Source: Candidatus Kuenenia stuttgartensis (lineage in GTDB: Bacteria; Planctomycetota; Planctomycetia; Planctomycetales; Planctomycetaceae). From it: 46,046 nucleotides of DNA. Below the pieces are notes generated by a model that worked only from the letters and a program-made list of their open reading frames with translations, was not told where the DNA came from and made no database searches. A program made the position numbers and the translations under genes. The stretch covers positions 1 through 46,046 of the forward strand of contig CAMAVB010000029.1 in NCBI GenBank assembly GCA_945861465.1. The letters are read 5' to 3'. Numbering within the stretch: position 1 is the stretch's first letter; every line of letters begins with the position of its first letter. Below are positions 37,801 to 45,037 of the stretch, one piece after another.

Positions 37801-39104
37801 TTGTACCGCCGGAAAACCTCGGGATCGGACGTTACCGCGTCTGGGTGCGTGCGATCGACAATTTGGAAGTGCCAGGATTCTGGAGCGTTGGGCGTGACTT
37901 TTTCATCAACACTCCCGCCACGATTACGTCTCCGACACCAAACTCCGTCATCGCCAGCAGCAAGTTTCCAACGATTGTTTGGTCCGCAGTTCCCGATGCT
38001 GTCAAGTATGAACTCTGGGTCAACAATCTGACCACCGGCCAGAATGGCGTGATCAACCGAGCCGGCGCGACGGCTTTGACGACGACTTCGTATATTTCGA
38101 CTGAAAATCTACCGTCCGGAACGTATAAGATCTGGGTTCGTGGCTTGAATGCCAGCGGTGAAGCAGGACTGTGGAGTCTACCGACTACGCATACGGTTCT
38201 GGCCCTGCCAGTCATCACTCAGCCTGTCGTCGGCGGAACATTTGACTCCACTCCAACCTTTGCGTGGACCGCTGTCACGGGTGCTACCAGCTATGACCTT
38301 TATGTCGCAGATGCAAAAACAAAAGTTGTAGTCTTGCGCAATCAGTTTGTCAGAACAACCAATCTGACGGCAACGACCGACATCCCATCCGGCGAATACA
38401 TCGTCTGGGTGCGAGCACAGAGTGGAAATTCCTTCGGTGCCTGGTCGAACCCTGGTGCATTCACGATTGGGCTGCCTCCGAAAATTACCAGTGCGACGAC
38501 CGTGGGGACCCCTGGCAACCTGCGACCGCAGGTCACCTGGACGACGATCACGGGGACGGAACGTTACGAGTTGTGGGTCAACAACGCCGCTAACCAGCGT
38601 GTGATCTACGAAACGACTCTCACAAACACGACATTTACCTCTGCGACGACTCTGCCTGCTGGCACGTATCGTGTGTGGGTCCGAGCCGTGAGCACAATGG
38701 GTGTCACCACAGCCTGGAGTACATCAGTCGATCTGGTGATCGCTTCGTCTGTCCTTCCACAGGGCTCTGTGGATTCCGCTCAGACCAGGATTCTGGCATC
38801 ATTGATCGTGGCTGACGCATCGGTATTGGAAGAGGATGTACCAGTCAACGCGGACAACCACGCGGACATCGCAGTTCCCGCAGGCGATGTCGCAAAATTA
38901 ATGAATTCGGTTGAGACAGATCCAGCGGTGGTCTCAGAACACGATGCTGTCATGTCCGAATGGCAATCAGCCGAGTGGTGGACAGGAACGTCCGAAACGC
39001 AGGACCGGAAGGAACTGCATTCGACTGCCGCCATTGCAGCGGGGCTTGGGATTGTCGTTCGCAGTGGTCAGCGTTCAAACGACCGCCGGAAAAGAAAGTC
39101 ATAA
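31803..39104 (+). CDS. Giant secreted M36 (fungalysin) metalloprotease with Calx-beta, propeller, P-domain and Fn3-like modules
   Basis: 2433 residues. The N-terminus is basic and contains LESRELLSS (42-50), a motif recurrent in giant planctomycete secreted proteins. Residues ~60-260 resemble the FTP propeptide; M36 peptidase follows with HEFGH (459-463) and GEGWSD, Glu489 being the third zinc ligand. About 678-781 is Calx-beta unit 1. Unit 2 (782 to about 1386) is split by a ~490-residue propeller-like region; unit 3 (1386-1638) is split by a proprotein-convertase P-domain (about 1420-1563). Units 4-6 (1639-1946) are intact. Four Fn3-like repeats (about 1948-2315; YELWVNN, YRVWVRA) follow. 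The C-terminus has a short hydrophobic stretch then RSNDRRKRKS. Secreted or surface protease; substrate unknown. Confidence 0.9.
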   Translation: MLRRRSGLNAFIESLKSIVIRQSQSRIGRNRQRSGLWASEGLESRELLSSTSLGNEFTKFQAVAPQITLQAHSDFLTGPNAGAPLDIAKAYLQTNSAALGLTVQDIDSLKVTNNYQSSGSKTTHIYFQQMVNGLPVVNSNININIAKNGEVINVGSSILPSVGATTPAPNPQLSAIQALDAMVASLGWTYEGTPQVLSTKPLSPSQETVISSAGISMAAEIPASLRYVPRNDGNVELAWLLNIQTTDSSSWYDAAVSASTGQVLNLEDWVNQASYRGIEIPFENPLERATALIVDPQLRGGNASPFGWHDTNGAAGAEFTDTRGNNVNAQEDKDANNTGGTRPDGGAGLLFDFPFNPGQSAQANESAAVVNLFYWNNVIHDVLYNYGFDEVSGNFQNNNYGNGGAGADQVEADALDGSGTNNANFQTPPDGTPGRMQMYEFTFTSPTRDSDMDSFIITHEFGHGLTNRLTGGPANAGALQLAQSRGMGEGWSDFLGLMFVQKASDTQFGAYSTGNYVLGTPLNDPNGGIRDFPYSFDMTISPKTYGYFNAFTFPHPNGEIMAATMWDLNWLMINGNGTSITGKGYEPDIYDFSSGAGNTELMQVFVEALKLQPANPTYLDFRDAMLNADLALTGGDNEVAIWTAFARRGMGWSAFDGGSAASNNVIEAFDLPPGLLFEFTVNPNPVSENAGVGGATAVIRRPTTTPITAPLVVTLTSNDITEIQLPATVTIPAGSASVTFPINIIDDTLLDGTQIVQIRGTATIAGRLRTATATVSVLDHETLSVQIDRDSVLENAGQGAASLTVTRSNTDSIPPNTYIVLGDNLLEYDYNGLLMNTTSIPWPAGIRPANENAHDLVMLQNGTIAVYNGTSNGFISIFNPIATTWQHFQIPGLTTDVNDPAMGGIASWGQYVFASDMESTPGNPFGVVRLDLTTGAISRFGTKSLGSRLFVKDVFGDYILEVNPATGATLNTLPMPVTPSANFGFNNGLAYDGTNLWVLAGGINNDQVYQLDAETGAVKDIHKLGGTSGWDGLAWLNGRLYALDSFIDNRITVYDPSQRRVVDTLNVGTLNNINISGGLAGITGPDRLIATSTFGDEMYEINPVTGVVTATWNTGLSTTEYGVGVAGGEIYVGEFIGGQLKVFNRSGVFQRFVDVTLSLPEGVFAIGGDDIPGLTTTSYRFRDVAAGLDDKLYALDVAGTTVGRFNPSTMALEGFFNVANPVNALAVASDGTIWGAGRDGSLYHFNSSGALRSSLVTGVAELIDVDLNITGQLLLTSRDGTVIQGNTSLTAPPVSYSAGASPAFITLGRHQTLPAGDAIVQLRSSDLTEITVPVQVIIPIGQQSVTVLFDAIDDNILDGTQVVTITASAIGYVDTTDIINVIDVETMGVDIIADQISEADGVGATQVRVFRTNVDGPFPFTSKHVVSNNISQTILDFDKTSSQIEVPNQTSRISDVNVTLNLQHSWLADLDIFLISPTGTRVELVTDLNGNGSRMTDTKFDDQALGSILLGADPYKGTFRPEGLLLAMNGENPSGIWTLEITDDNESDFGTLFSWSLDIETRGLAPQLITLSLTGDPGEIDLEQLTVTIPANQAETFVWLNALDDTILDGKQIAGIEAQANAPGFELGSDNVEVLDQETLTFTVSPGRVSEAAGAGALTGTLTRFNTDISQPFTVSISSNDTSELTVPATFTIPANQTSVTFPIDAIDDVTVDGDQTVVITVSAPAYGADMTQTVVVEDLEPSLKLTTGTPVVAENSGSFTVTVSRLDQADLSAEMIVTVTVGPGLQFPAGPTVTIPAGLNSVTFSVSVDDNAKLDGTRNSNIQATGSQVTAGDLGITITDYETLTITVDKSSFLENAGVNAAMGTVRRSNTENLGQALVVGLASSDQSELKVPSSVTIPAGQATATFFIDAVNDPALDGTQHVTVTATSVGYVDGTVGVAVEDHEPPVLTAPTATTPSSKPTITWNALAGALRYDVWISNLSSGVSQIVRNIDVPGTSFVPPENLGIGRYRVWVRAIDNLEVPGFWSVGRDFFINTPATITSPTPNSVIASSKFPTIVWSAVPDAVKYELWVNNLTTGQNGVINRAGATALTTTSYISTENLPSGTYKIWVRGLNASGEAGLWSLPTTHTVLALPVITQPVVGGTFDSTPTFAWTAVTGATSYDLYVADAKTKVVVLRNQFVRTTNLTATTDIPSGEYIVWVRAQSGNSFGAWSNPGAFTIGLPPKITSATTVGTPGNLRPQVTWTTITGTERYELWVNNAANQRVIYETTLTNTTFTSATTLPAGTYRVWVRAVSTMGVTTAWSTSVDLVIASSVLPQGSVDSAQTRILASLIVADASVLEEDVPVNADNHADIAVPAGDVAKLMNSVETDPAVVSEHDAVMSEWQSAEWWTGTSETQDRKELHSTAAIAAGLGIVVRSGQRSNDRRKRKS

Positions 39105-39142
39105 GCGGTGTCGCTGCATACGACTCACATTGCTCCTTCCAT

Positions 39143-39901
39143 ATGATGCCTCGTGCCTATTGCGAATTGTTGCTGACAGATGACGTCGTCGTGGATGACA
39201 CGGAAGCCCACCATTTGCTGCATGTCCTGCGGTTAAAGCCGGGAGATCCCCTGCAGTTGTTTGACGGATGTGGAATGGAAGCAGACGCCGTCGTGACGCG
39301 GATCACTCGGCGTGAAGTGTTTTGTTCGGTGACAACACGCCGACAGACTTCCCAGATCGACCGTGTTCGCGTCACGGTCATCGCAGCGCCACCCAAGGCC
39401 GACCGTCTGAAATGGATGGTCGAAAAGCTGACAGAAATCGGGGTTGCGCGACTCATTCTGCTGCAGACGGATCGCACCGAAGTCATCGCACGTGAATCCC
39501 GCAGAGAAAAACTTCGCAGCTGCGTGATCGCTGCGTGCAAGCAATGCCGGCGCAACGAGCTCATGGAACTGTCGCCACTGCAGACGCTGACGTCCGTACT
39601 GAACGACGTTGAAGCCACACGACTGCCAGGCGAACTCTGGATTGCGCATCCAGCGACATCTCTGCGCACCCTGTTGTCTGATGCCGTGATGCCGAAATCA
39701 TCCCGACTTTTGCTGATCGGCCCGGAAGGCGGATTCACAGATGCCGAACTTGAGGCAGCATTGAACGCCGGTGCTCGTTTGATTTCATGGCCGCAGAGCA
39801 TACTGCGGGTCGAAACGGCTGCCATCGTGTTCGCAACGCAACTGTTGTCCAGCGAATACTCGCGTTCAATTAACTCGGCATTGAATCGATCGAACGACTG
39901 A
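39143..39901 (+). CDS. rsmE: 16S rRNA (uracil1498-N3)-methyltransferase RsmE
   Basis: 252 residues from the ATG at 39143; the ATG at 39146 is equally possible, and an open frame back to 38960 overlaps the protease gene and was rejected. N-terminal PUA-like domain (HHLLHVLRLKPGDPLQLFDG) and C-terminal SPOUT knot: KADRLKWMVEKLTEIGV, RCREN-like KQCRRNELMEL, IGPEGGFTDAELEAA, and the ILRVETAA motif. The SPOUT deep-knot binds SAM; the enzyme methylates U1498 in 16S rRNA. Thirty-eight nucleotides follow the protease stop, so it may be read with it. The minus-strand receiver remnant overlaps its last 32 nt. Confidence 0.92.
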   Translation: MMPRAYCELLLTDDVVVDDTEAHHLLHVLRLKPGDPLQLFDGCGMEADAVVTRITRREVFCSVTTRRQTSQIDRVRVTVIAAPPKADRLKWMVEKLTEIGVARLILLQTDRTEVIARESRREKLRSCVIAACKQCRRNELMELSPLQTLTSVLNDVEATRLPGELWIAHPATSLRTLLSDAVMPKSSRLLLIGPEGGFTDAELEAALNAGARLISWPQSILRVETAAIVFATQLLSSEYSRSINSALNRSND

Positions 39902-40211
39902 TGGCGGCATTGATGGCGTTCACCAGTGCCGTCGGCGTGAATGGCTTTTCGAGTAACGGTGAAACGCATCGAAATCGCAACAGTTCATGCATCCTGGTCT
40001 CAGAGAAACCACCTATCAAAATCACGGGAATCTCTGATCTCAGCACAATCGTGAACGTCGAGCAAGTCACTCGCCAGCCAAACGGCAGAAACTGTCCGCA
40101 CAACTTGTGTGCATATTGTCGCGCTTCAGTGTGCGAATTCCAATTCCGATGTGCTGTTCCGATGCTCACAAAGTCGGGTCGAAGATACAACAGAAAACGA
40201 CACTCAGTCAC
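39870..40211 (-). pseudogene. Remnant of a response-regulator receiver domain
   Basis: A minus-strand frame (ATG at 40211, stop 39870) ends SEIPVILIGGFSETRMHEL...LLEKPFTPTALVNAINAAI, matching the last third of a receiver domain: the strand-4 region, then the conserved Lys-Pro (KPF) and last helix. The upstream part has no phosphoacceptor Asp or acidic pocket and looks unrelated, so it is probably a decayed gene. It overlaps the 3' end of rsmE on the other strand by 32 nt. It could be an unusual short protein instead. The rest of the 39902-40396 gap shows nothing. Confidence 0.5.
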
Positions 40212-40396
40212 GTTAAACTGAACAAAACACGCATGTTTTCACGTTCTGCCATGCCAAAGCGGGGTGGCCATGGGTCTGGTTTCATCCGGTTTCTGGGATT
40301 ATCGGATGCGTAAAACTTCTCCACCATCGTTTGGCACAGACGATGCTTGGTGTCATCGCATCCAGCAACCGAGTCAATTCGTAACGGTATCTGTCT

Positions 40397-41482
40397 ATGT
40401 CATTTTTGTCATTTGCCATCCGATCGGCGACCACTCTGAGTCTGGGTGCTGTTCTGTTCGCCGCGTGCGGTTGTCAGCGTTCTGAACCGGTGCAATGGGA
40501 AGCCAGTGAGCAAGTGCAAAAGCTGCCGCCTGAGTTGGCGACGCAGGTGAGCGCAGCGGTGCAGGCTTATTCGGGAACCGTATTGCTTCCCAAAATGCTG
40601 ACAGATGCCGAATCCAAGTCTGAACGCGATAAATTCGCGAGAGAATTGACACTCAGGCATGGGCAGGAAGTGTACATGAAGCGCTGTGTGCAGTGTCACG
40701 GAGTTTCCGGGGACGGAAATGGACCTGTCGCCAACAGTCTGTATCCCCGGCCTCGCGACTATCGTCGTGGCATCTTTAAGTTCACCTCAACACCGTACGG
40801 CGGCAGGCCGAGACGTGAAGATCTGATTGCCACGCTGGATCGAGGCATCATCGGGACATCAATGCCGTCTTTTCGTTTGTTACCGAAAAAAGATATCGAA
40901 GCAGTGGTTGATTACGTGTTGGTACTGGCTCAGCGCGGTGAGTTGGAGTACCAGCTCGCCAGCGAAGCGGAGGCCTCTGAGGAATTGATCGACGAGGATA
41001 TCCCTGATTATGTTCAGGACGTTGGTAATCATTGGAAAGAAGCGGCCGCATCACTCACGCAGCCATTGACGCCACAGCCGCAGTTGACGCCCGAACGGGT
41101 CGCGCTGGGCCGCGAAGCCTTTCTTACGAAAGGCTGCAGCAAGTGTCATGGCGAAGATGGTCGCGGGCATACGAAAGACAACATCGGCAAGGATTCATGG
41201 GGATATTCCACTCGAGCTGCTGACCTGACATCGGGAATGCTTCATGGCGGTCAGGATCCGATCGATATTTATCGCCGCATTATGAATGGCATCAACGGCA
41301 GTCCGATGCCCGGCTTTAAGAGTGCACTCGAAAGCGAACCAGAAACCATCTGGAACCTGGTTGGCTACGTGCTGAGCGTTTCAAATCGTCGGCGCGAGGG
41401 CACTGCCGTACCCGCTGGATTAATGAAGCCGTATGCGGAACCAGCGGTAGCGGTTGAAACAGTGGAAGCAACTGCTGAATAG
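40397..41482 (+). CDS. Diheme c-type cytochrome lipoprotein of the cbb3 oxidase cluster
   Basis: 361 residues. A signal with a lipobox around Cys24 (AVLFAAC) indicates membrane anchoring. There are two heme c motifs, CVQCH (97-101) and CSKCH (247-251), each followed by mono-heme cytochrome folds with axial-Met candidates (TSMPSF; GSPMPGF). The C-terminal tail is Glu/Ala/Val-rich. It is the first gene of a run leading to ccoN and ccoO and may play the CcoP/FixP part of delivering electrons, but it lacks the N-terminal transmembrane helix of true CcoP, so the assignment is to cytochrome c only. No ribosome-binding site is obvious. A 9-bp tandem repeat lies just after the stop. Confidence 0.85.
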   Translation: MSFLSFAIRSATTLSLGAVLFAACGCQRSEPVQWEASEQVQKLPPELATQVSAAVQAYSGTVLLPKMLTDAESKSERDKFARELTLRHGQEVYMKRCVQCHGVSGDGNGPVANSLYPRPRDYRRGIFKFTSTPYGGRPRREDLIATLDRGIIGTSMPSFRLLPKKDIEAVVDYVLVLAQRGELEYQLASEAEASEELIDEDIPDYVQDVGNHWKEAAASLTQPLTPQPQLTPERVALGREAFLTKGCSKCHGEDGRGHTKDNIGKDSWGYSTRAADLTSGMLHGGQDPIDIYRRIMNGINGSPMPGFKSALESEPETIWNLVGYVLSVSNRRREGTAVPAGLMKPYAEPAVAVETVEATAE

Positions 41483-41494
41483 GCACGACGCATG

Positions 41495-41548
41495 CGACGA
41501 ATCAGTCTGATCGGACTGATCCGTCGGATCGGACGGATTTGTCGAATT
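41495..41548. repeat. Six degenerate 9-bp tandem units
   Basis: Six 9-mers ending in AATC, GATC, GATC, GATC, GATT and AATT follow one another between the diheme cytochrome gene and the four-helix protein gene (GGACTGATC, CGTCGGATC, GGACGGATT are three of them). Similar GGA(C/T)xGAT strings recur in later gaps (around 42253 and 43864). Likely simple repeat expansion. Confidence 0.6.
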
Positions 41549-41581
41549 GCTTAGCGCACCTAAAACACATGAGCCATCTAT

Positions 41582-42247
41582 ATGCCTGATCAAACAACTT
41601 CGGAACAAATGCAACGCGAGCTGCTGGCCTTGAAGGCGCAGGTGGCGGCGCTGGAAGACTCGCTTGCCGACAGTCGGGTTCCGCCGGACTGGAGCCCGGT
41701 GAAATTCTACAGTGTGTACTATGCGACGGTGGGTTTTGTGCTGGGCGGGTTTGCCGCGATGGTCAGCCTGTTGTTCAATGTGATCGGATCGACCGTTGCG
41801 GGAAAACACTCGCTGGAAATTATTCGCGTCTATCTTACGTTTCCGCTCGGCGCACGGGCGTTACCGCTGGGAACGCAAAATGCCGATTCGGCGTTTGTTA
41901 TCAGCGATGGCACCATTCTGGCGCTGGGTTGTTGTCTCTATATCGGTACTGGCATGGTCCTTGGCAGTCTGTTTCACTGCGTGATCTCGCGGTTTGCTGA
42001 GAACCGGTCGCTGGGCGTGAGACTCATCTGGGGAACTGCACTCGGGGCTGTTGTCTGGTTCGTAAATTACTACTTGATTCTGTCATGGCTTCAACCCGCG
42101 ATGTTTGGTGGCAACTGGATCACGAACAACGAATACCTTCCCTGGTGGGTGGCCATGGCAACGCATATTGTTTTCGGCTGGTCCATGGCCGTCATGGCAC
42201 CGTTCGGAGCCTATGTGCCGTATCGCAGACCGACGGAAATCCAGTGA
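41582..42247 (+). CDS. Four-helix membrane protein of unknown function in the cbb3 oxidase cluster
   Basis: 221 residues. A short charged coiled-coil-like start (SEQMQRELLALKAQVAALED, residues 7-26) precedes four hydrophobic segments: YATVGFVLGGFAAMVSLLF, GTILALGCCLYIGTGMVLG, LIWGTALGAVVWFVNYYLIL and THIVFGWSMAVMAPFGAYV. No CXXC or known cofactor motif is visible; two His residues (in SLFHCV and ATHIVF) lie in membrane segments. I do not recognise a family. The position directly upstream of ccoN, with 73 nt between, suggests an assembly factor or accessory subunit of the oxidase, which is inference from location only. Confidence 0.65.
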   Translation: MPDQTTSEQMQRELLALKAQVAALEDSLADSRVPPDWSPVKFYSVYYATVGFVLGGFAAMVSLLFNVIGSTVAGKHSLEIIRVYLTFPLGARALPLGTQNADSAFVISDGTILALGCCLYIGTGMVLGSLFHCVISRFAENRSLGVRLIWGTALGAVVWFVNYYLILSWLQPAMFGGNWITNNEYLPWWVAMATHIVFGWSMAVMAPFGAYVPYRRPTEIQ

Positions 42248-42320
42248 ATCGCTGATCGGACCGTCCGGCTGACACCGTACTCTTGCCACCACAGAACAAT
42301 CTTCGTTGAAGTTCAAGCAT

Positions 42321-43727
42321 ATGACCGCAACTGCAATCACGAGCGATACAAAGTCTCACGAAGAACTGGTTGATGAGAAGATCGTCAAGTTCTATCTCAT
42401 CACGGCTTTGATTTTTCTGACCACTTCGATGCTGGCAGGCATTCTCGTGGCATTGCAGATGATTCGCCACAATCCGTTTGCCGGGATCGAACTGTTTTCA
42501 CCCGGTCGATGGCGAATGGTCCATACGAATGCGGTGGCTTATGGTTTTCTGGCAAACGGGTTTTTGGGTTGTCTGCACTGGGCGATACCTCGATTGACTC
42601 TGCAACCGGTCGCCAACAAAAAATTGTCGTGGTTCATCTTTGCGGCGTGGCAGGTCGTTGTCGGCGCGACGGCAATTGGTATCCTGCTCGGAGAAGCTCA
42701 GGGACTGGAATGGGGTGAAACGCCCGTCTGGATAGATCCGCTCGCTCAGGTGGGACTACTGCTGGTCGCGATCAACTTTATGACGCCCATTGCCCGCATG
42801 AAAGGGCCGATGTACGTCAGTCTGTGGTACTTCCTTGCTGCGTTCGTCTGGACATTTCTGACCTATGCGATGGGGAATTTTATCCCGGAGTACTTTGTTT
42901 CAGGAACCAGTGCAGGAGCAGTCGGCGGGTTGTTTATTCACGATCTCGTGGGACTGTTTGTGACGCCGCTCGGCTGGGGGTTGATGTATTACTTTGTCCC
43001 GATTCTGCTCAAACGCCCCATCTGGAGTCACGGACTTTCACTTGTTGGGTTCTGGGGCCTGGCTTTCTTCTATCCGCTGCAGGGCATCCACCATTTCCTG
43101 TACACGCCGATTCCATTATTCCTGCAATATGGAGCCATTGTATCTACGATCGCCGTGGAGTTGGTTGTGACAACCGTAATTATCAACTTCTTCGGATCGA
43201 TCTGGGGGAACGCAGGCGTTGTTCGCACGAACCTGCCGATCCGCTGGTTCTATACCGGAATGATCTATTACTTCCTCACTTGTCTGCAGTGCGCGTTTCA
43301 GGTCACGCTGACGTTTCAAAAGGTCATTCACTTCACCGACTGGGTCGTTGGACATGCACATATGGTGATGTTCGGCGTGTTTTCGATGTGGATCATGGGC
43401 ATGATGACCTACCTGTTTCCGCGCTTGCTGGGTCGCAACTGGGCCAGCAGATCCTTGTGCGAATGGCACTACTGGCTATCGACGCTGGGCTTGTTCGTCA
43501 TGGCGGCGGACTTGATTCTGCTGGGCCTCTTCCAGGGCTGGTCCTGGGCCGCGCTGGAACCCTGGGATGCGTCGGTTGACTTCTCGTTTCCGTTCTGGGT
43601 ACTGCGCGTCATCGCGGGGTTGGCGATGTTCGGCGGACTGCTGGCTTTCCTGACAAATATCTGGCTGACGTTCAGGGCTGCTCCCGTGACTGCACCGGTG
43701 AAGTCCGGTGGATTATTGCCGACGTAA
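42321..43727 (+). CDS. ccoN: cbb3-type cytochrome c oxidase subunit I (CcoN)
   Basis: 468 residues from the ATG at 42321; a TTG at 42306 is an alternative. About twelve membrane helices. Heme-copper ligands are in place: MVHTNAVAYGF (low-spin heme b His), FIHDLVGLFVTPLGWG (CuB His), QGIHHFLYTPIP (two further CuB His) and TDWVVGHAHMVMFG (His ligands of the two hemes). It reduces O2 to water in the membrane and typically operates at low oxygen with high affinity. CcoN is slightly shorter than proteobacterial versions. The gene lies in the operon-like run 40397-46046; a MITE separates it from ccoO. Confidence 0.93.
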   Translation: MTATAITSDTKSHEELVDEKIVKFYLITALIFLTTSMLAGILVALQMIRHNPFAGIELFSPGRWRMVHTNAVAYGFLANGFLGCLHWAIPRLTLQPVANKKLSWFIFAAWQVVVGATAIGILLGEAQGLEWGETPVWIDPLAQVGLLLVAINFMTPIARMKGPMYVSLWYFLAAFVWTFLTYAMGNFIPEYFVSGTSAGAVGGLFIHDLVGLFVTPLGWGLMYYFVPILLKRPIWSHGLSLVGFWGLAFFYPLQGIHHFLYTPIPLFLQYGAIVSTIAVELVVTTVIINFFGSIWGNAGVVRTNLPIRWFYTGMIYYFLTCLQCAFQVTLTFQKVIHFTDWVVGHAHMVMFGVFSMWIMGMMTYLFPRLLGRNWASRSLCEWHYWLSTLGLFVMAADLILLGLFQGWSWAALEPWDASVDFSFPFWVLRVIAGLAMFGGLLAFLTNIWLTFRAAPVTAPVKSGGLLPT

Positions 43728-43728
43728 G

Positions 43729-43825
43729 GAATGAGACAGAAATAAGTGGGGCACGATTTCATCGTGCCGGGCACGTTAAAAACGTGCCCCACGTTCGGAA
43801 GATGACAGTTATTTCTGCCCCGGTC
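43729..43825. mobile_element. 97-bp MITE-like element, copy 2, between ccoN and ccoO
   Basis: Aligned base for base with copy 1 at 6359-6455, including the CAGAAATAA/TTATTTCTG terminal arms and the GGCACGAT and CACGTT hairpins. TAAG occurs on both sides (43725-43728 and 43827-43830), consistent with a short target duplication. The strong hairpins could influence ccoO expression relative to ccoN. Confidence 0.85.
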
Positions 43826-43926
43826 TTAAGGCACAGCACGGGCCTTGTCGGTGGCCAAAGTGGGACGGATCAGACCAATCTGTCGAATCGTTATTCCTGT
43901 GACATTGTTTCCCTGGTGACAAAATC

Positions 43927-44622
43927 ATGTTTGAAAGCAAATCGGGCATTCTCTATATCGCGGGCATCGGGTTCTTTGCGCTGGCATTCGTGTCGAACGC
44001 TCTTGTTCCGTGGCTGATGTATCGAGACATTCCCGAGAAGACCGTAGCGGAGCTGATCAATCCCAATCTGAGATATCAGTTTGAAGATCTCGCACGGCGT
44101 TATCCCGATTCGTTCAACGCCACGTACGGAACGCCACCAGGTGGTGACGCAAAAGATGACGCCTGGTGGAATGAAAAATGTGCCGATGCACTTCGCACAG
44201 GCCACAAACTCTATGTTGGCGAAGGATGCTGGCATTGTCACAGTCAGTTTGTGCGCCCAGTGTCCAACGAAGAAGAACGCTGGGGGCCCGTATCGCGATC
44301 CGTTGAATATCAGAATGAACTGCAACGGCCTGTGTTGTTCGGGACGCGCCGTGTTGGTCCGGATCTCTGCCGGGAAGGCGGACGTCGTTCAAACGACTGG
44401 CACGCGGTCCACTTCTTCAAGCCGGAAAGCCTTTCGCAGGCTTCGCCGATGCCGGAGTATCCGTGGTTCTTTGATGGCTCGCCCGACAAACCCAACGCCA
44501 AAGGGCTGGCGATTATGACTTACATCCAGTGGCTGGGATCATGGCAGGAAAGCTATCCGTATTATGAAGCCTATGTTCCGTCGCCGGTACGGAAGCCAGA
44601 AGAAATTCAAGAAACAGAGTGA
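43927..44622 (+). CDS. ccoO: cbb3-type cytochrome c oxidase subunit II (CcoO, mono-heme)
   Basis: 231 residues. A single N-terminal membrane helix (ILYIAGIGFFALAFVSNALV, about 8-27) anchors a periplasmic mono-heme cytochrome c domain with CWHCH at 101-105. The FGTRRVGPDL...GGRRSNDWHAVHF block and SPMPEYPW (axial Met) are classical CcoO/FixO features. The EGCWHCHSQFVRP context is diagnostic. It passes electrons to CcoN. The gene follows ccoN after the MITE, and its stop is followed by a short simple repeat (44632-44673) before the small membrane genes. Confidence 0.93.
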   Translation: MFESKSGILYIAGIGFFALAFVSNALVPWLMYRDIPEKTVAELINPNLRYQFEDLARRYPDSFNATYGTPPGGDAKDDAWWNEKCADALRTGHKLYVGEGCWHCHSQFVRPVSNEEERWGPVSRSVEYQNELQRPVLFGTRRVGPDLCREGGRRSNDWHAVHFFKPESLSQASPMPEYPWFFDGSPDKPNAKGLAIMTYIQWLGSWQESYPYYEAYVPSPVRKPEEIQETE

Positions 44623-44631
44623 TCGAGCTGG

Positions 44632-44673
44632 ATTTGAGATTTGAGATTTGAAATTCAGAATCTGAGATTCGAG
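44632..44673. repeat. ATTTGAG simple repeat
   Basis: ATTTGAGATTTGAGATTTGA, followed by imperfect units and GAATCTGAGATTC, between ccoO and the next gene. Low-complexity tandem repeat; no gene. Confidence 0.65.
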
Positions 44674-44710
44674 AACTAAAGTGAACCACACGAAGACTGA
44701 AGAGAATCCA

Positions 44711-45037
44711 ATGGCAGATCCCACTTGCGAATCCACGGGCGTCGTATCAACGCACAAGGATCGATCAATCGCATGGACGGTGACGATCGCCTTTGGAGTC
44801 GTGATTCTCATTCCCTGCTTGATGGGATTCATCGTCAAGTTTGGTGAGCTGGTCGCGCTGACGAAGGATCCTGCAGACGGCGGTTTCGCAATTACTCCGG
44901 TGATCAACTACCTGCTCGCGAGCGCCGGGTTCTTTTTTCTGCTGCTGTGGGCAGCGTTGAACGGCATGTTCCGCGATCTGGAACGACCAAAATATCTGAT
45001 GCTCGAAAACGAGCGGGAGCTGGATGCACATGGCTGA
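44711..45037 (+). CDS. Small two-helix membrane protein in the cbb3 cluster
   Basis: 108 residues from the ATG at 44711, preceded by GAAGAGA; a GTG at 44681 would add ten residues. Two hydrophobic segments, AWTVTIAFGVVILIPCLMGF and INYLLASAGFFFLLLWAALN, with a charged tail (RDLERPKYLMLENERELD). I do not recognise a family. The location between ccoO and a copper ATPase suggests an assembly or accessory subunit, by context. It overlaps the next gene by 14 nt. Confidence 0.65.
   Translation: MADPTCESTGVVSTHKDRSIAWTVTIAFGVVILIPCLMGFIVKFGELVALTKDPADGGFAITPVINYLLASAGFFFLLLWAALNGMFRDLERPKYLMLENERELDAHG

Noticed and set aside
38960-39142. Upstream extension of rsmE
   Set aside because: It overlaps the end of the protease gene in another frame and has no PUA-domain similarity; ATG at 39143 starts the conserved domain.
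43116-43469. Antisense frames of about 117 codons in ccoN
   Set aside because: They are shadows of a fully conserved heme-copper oxidase gene.
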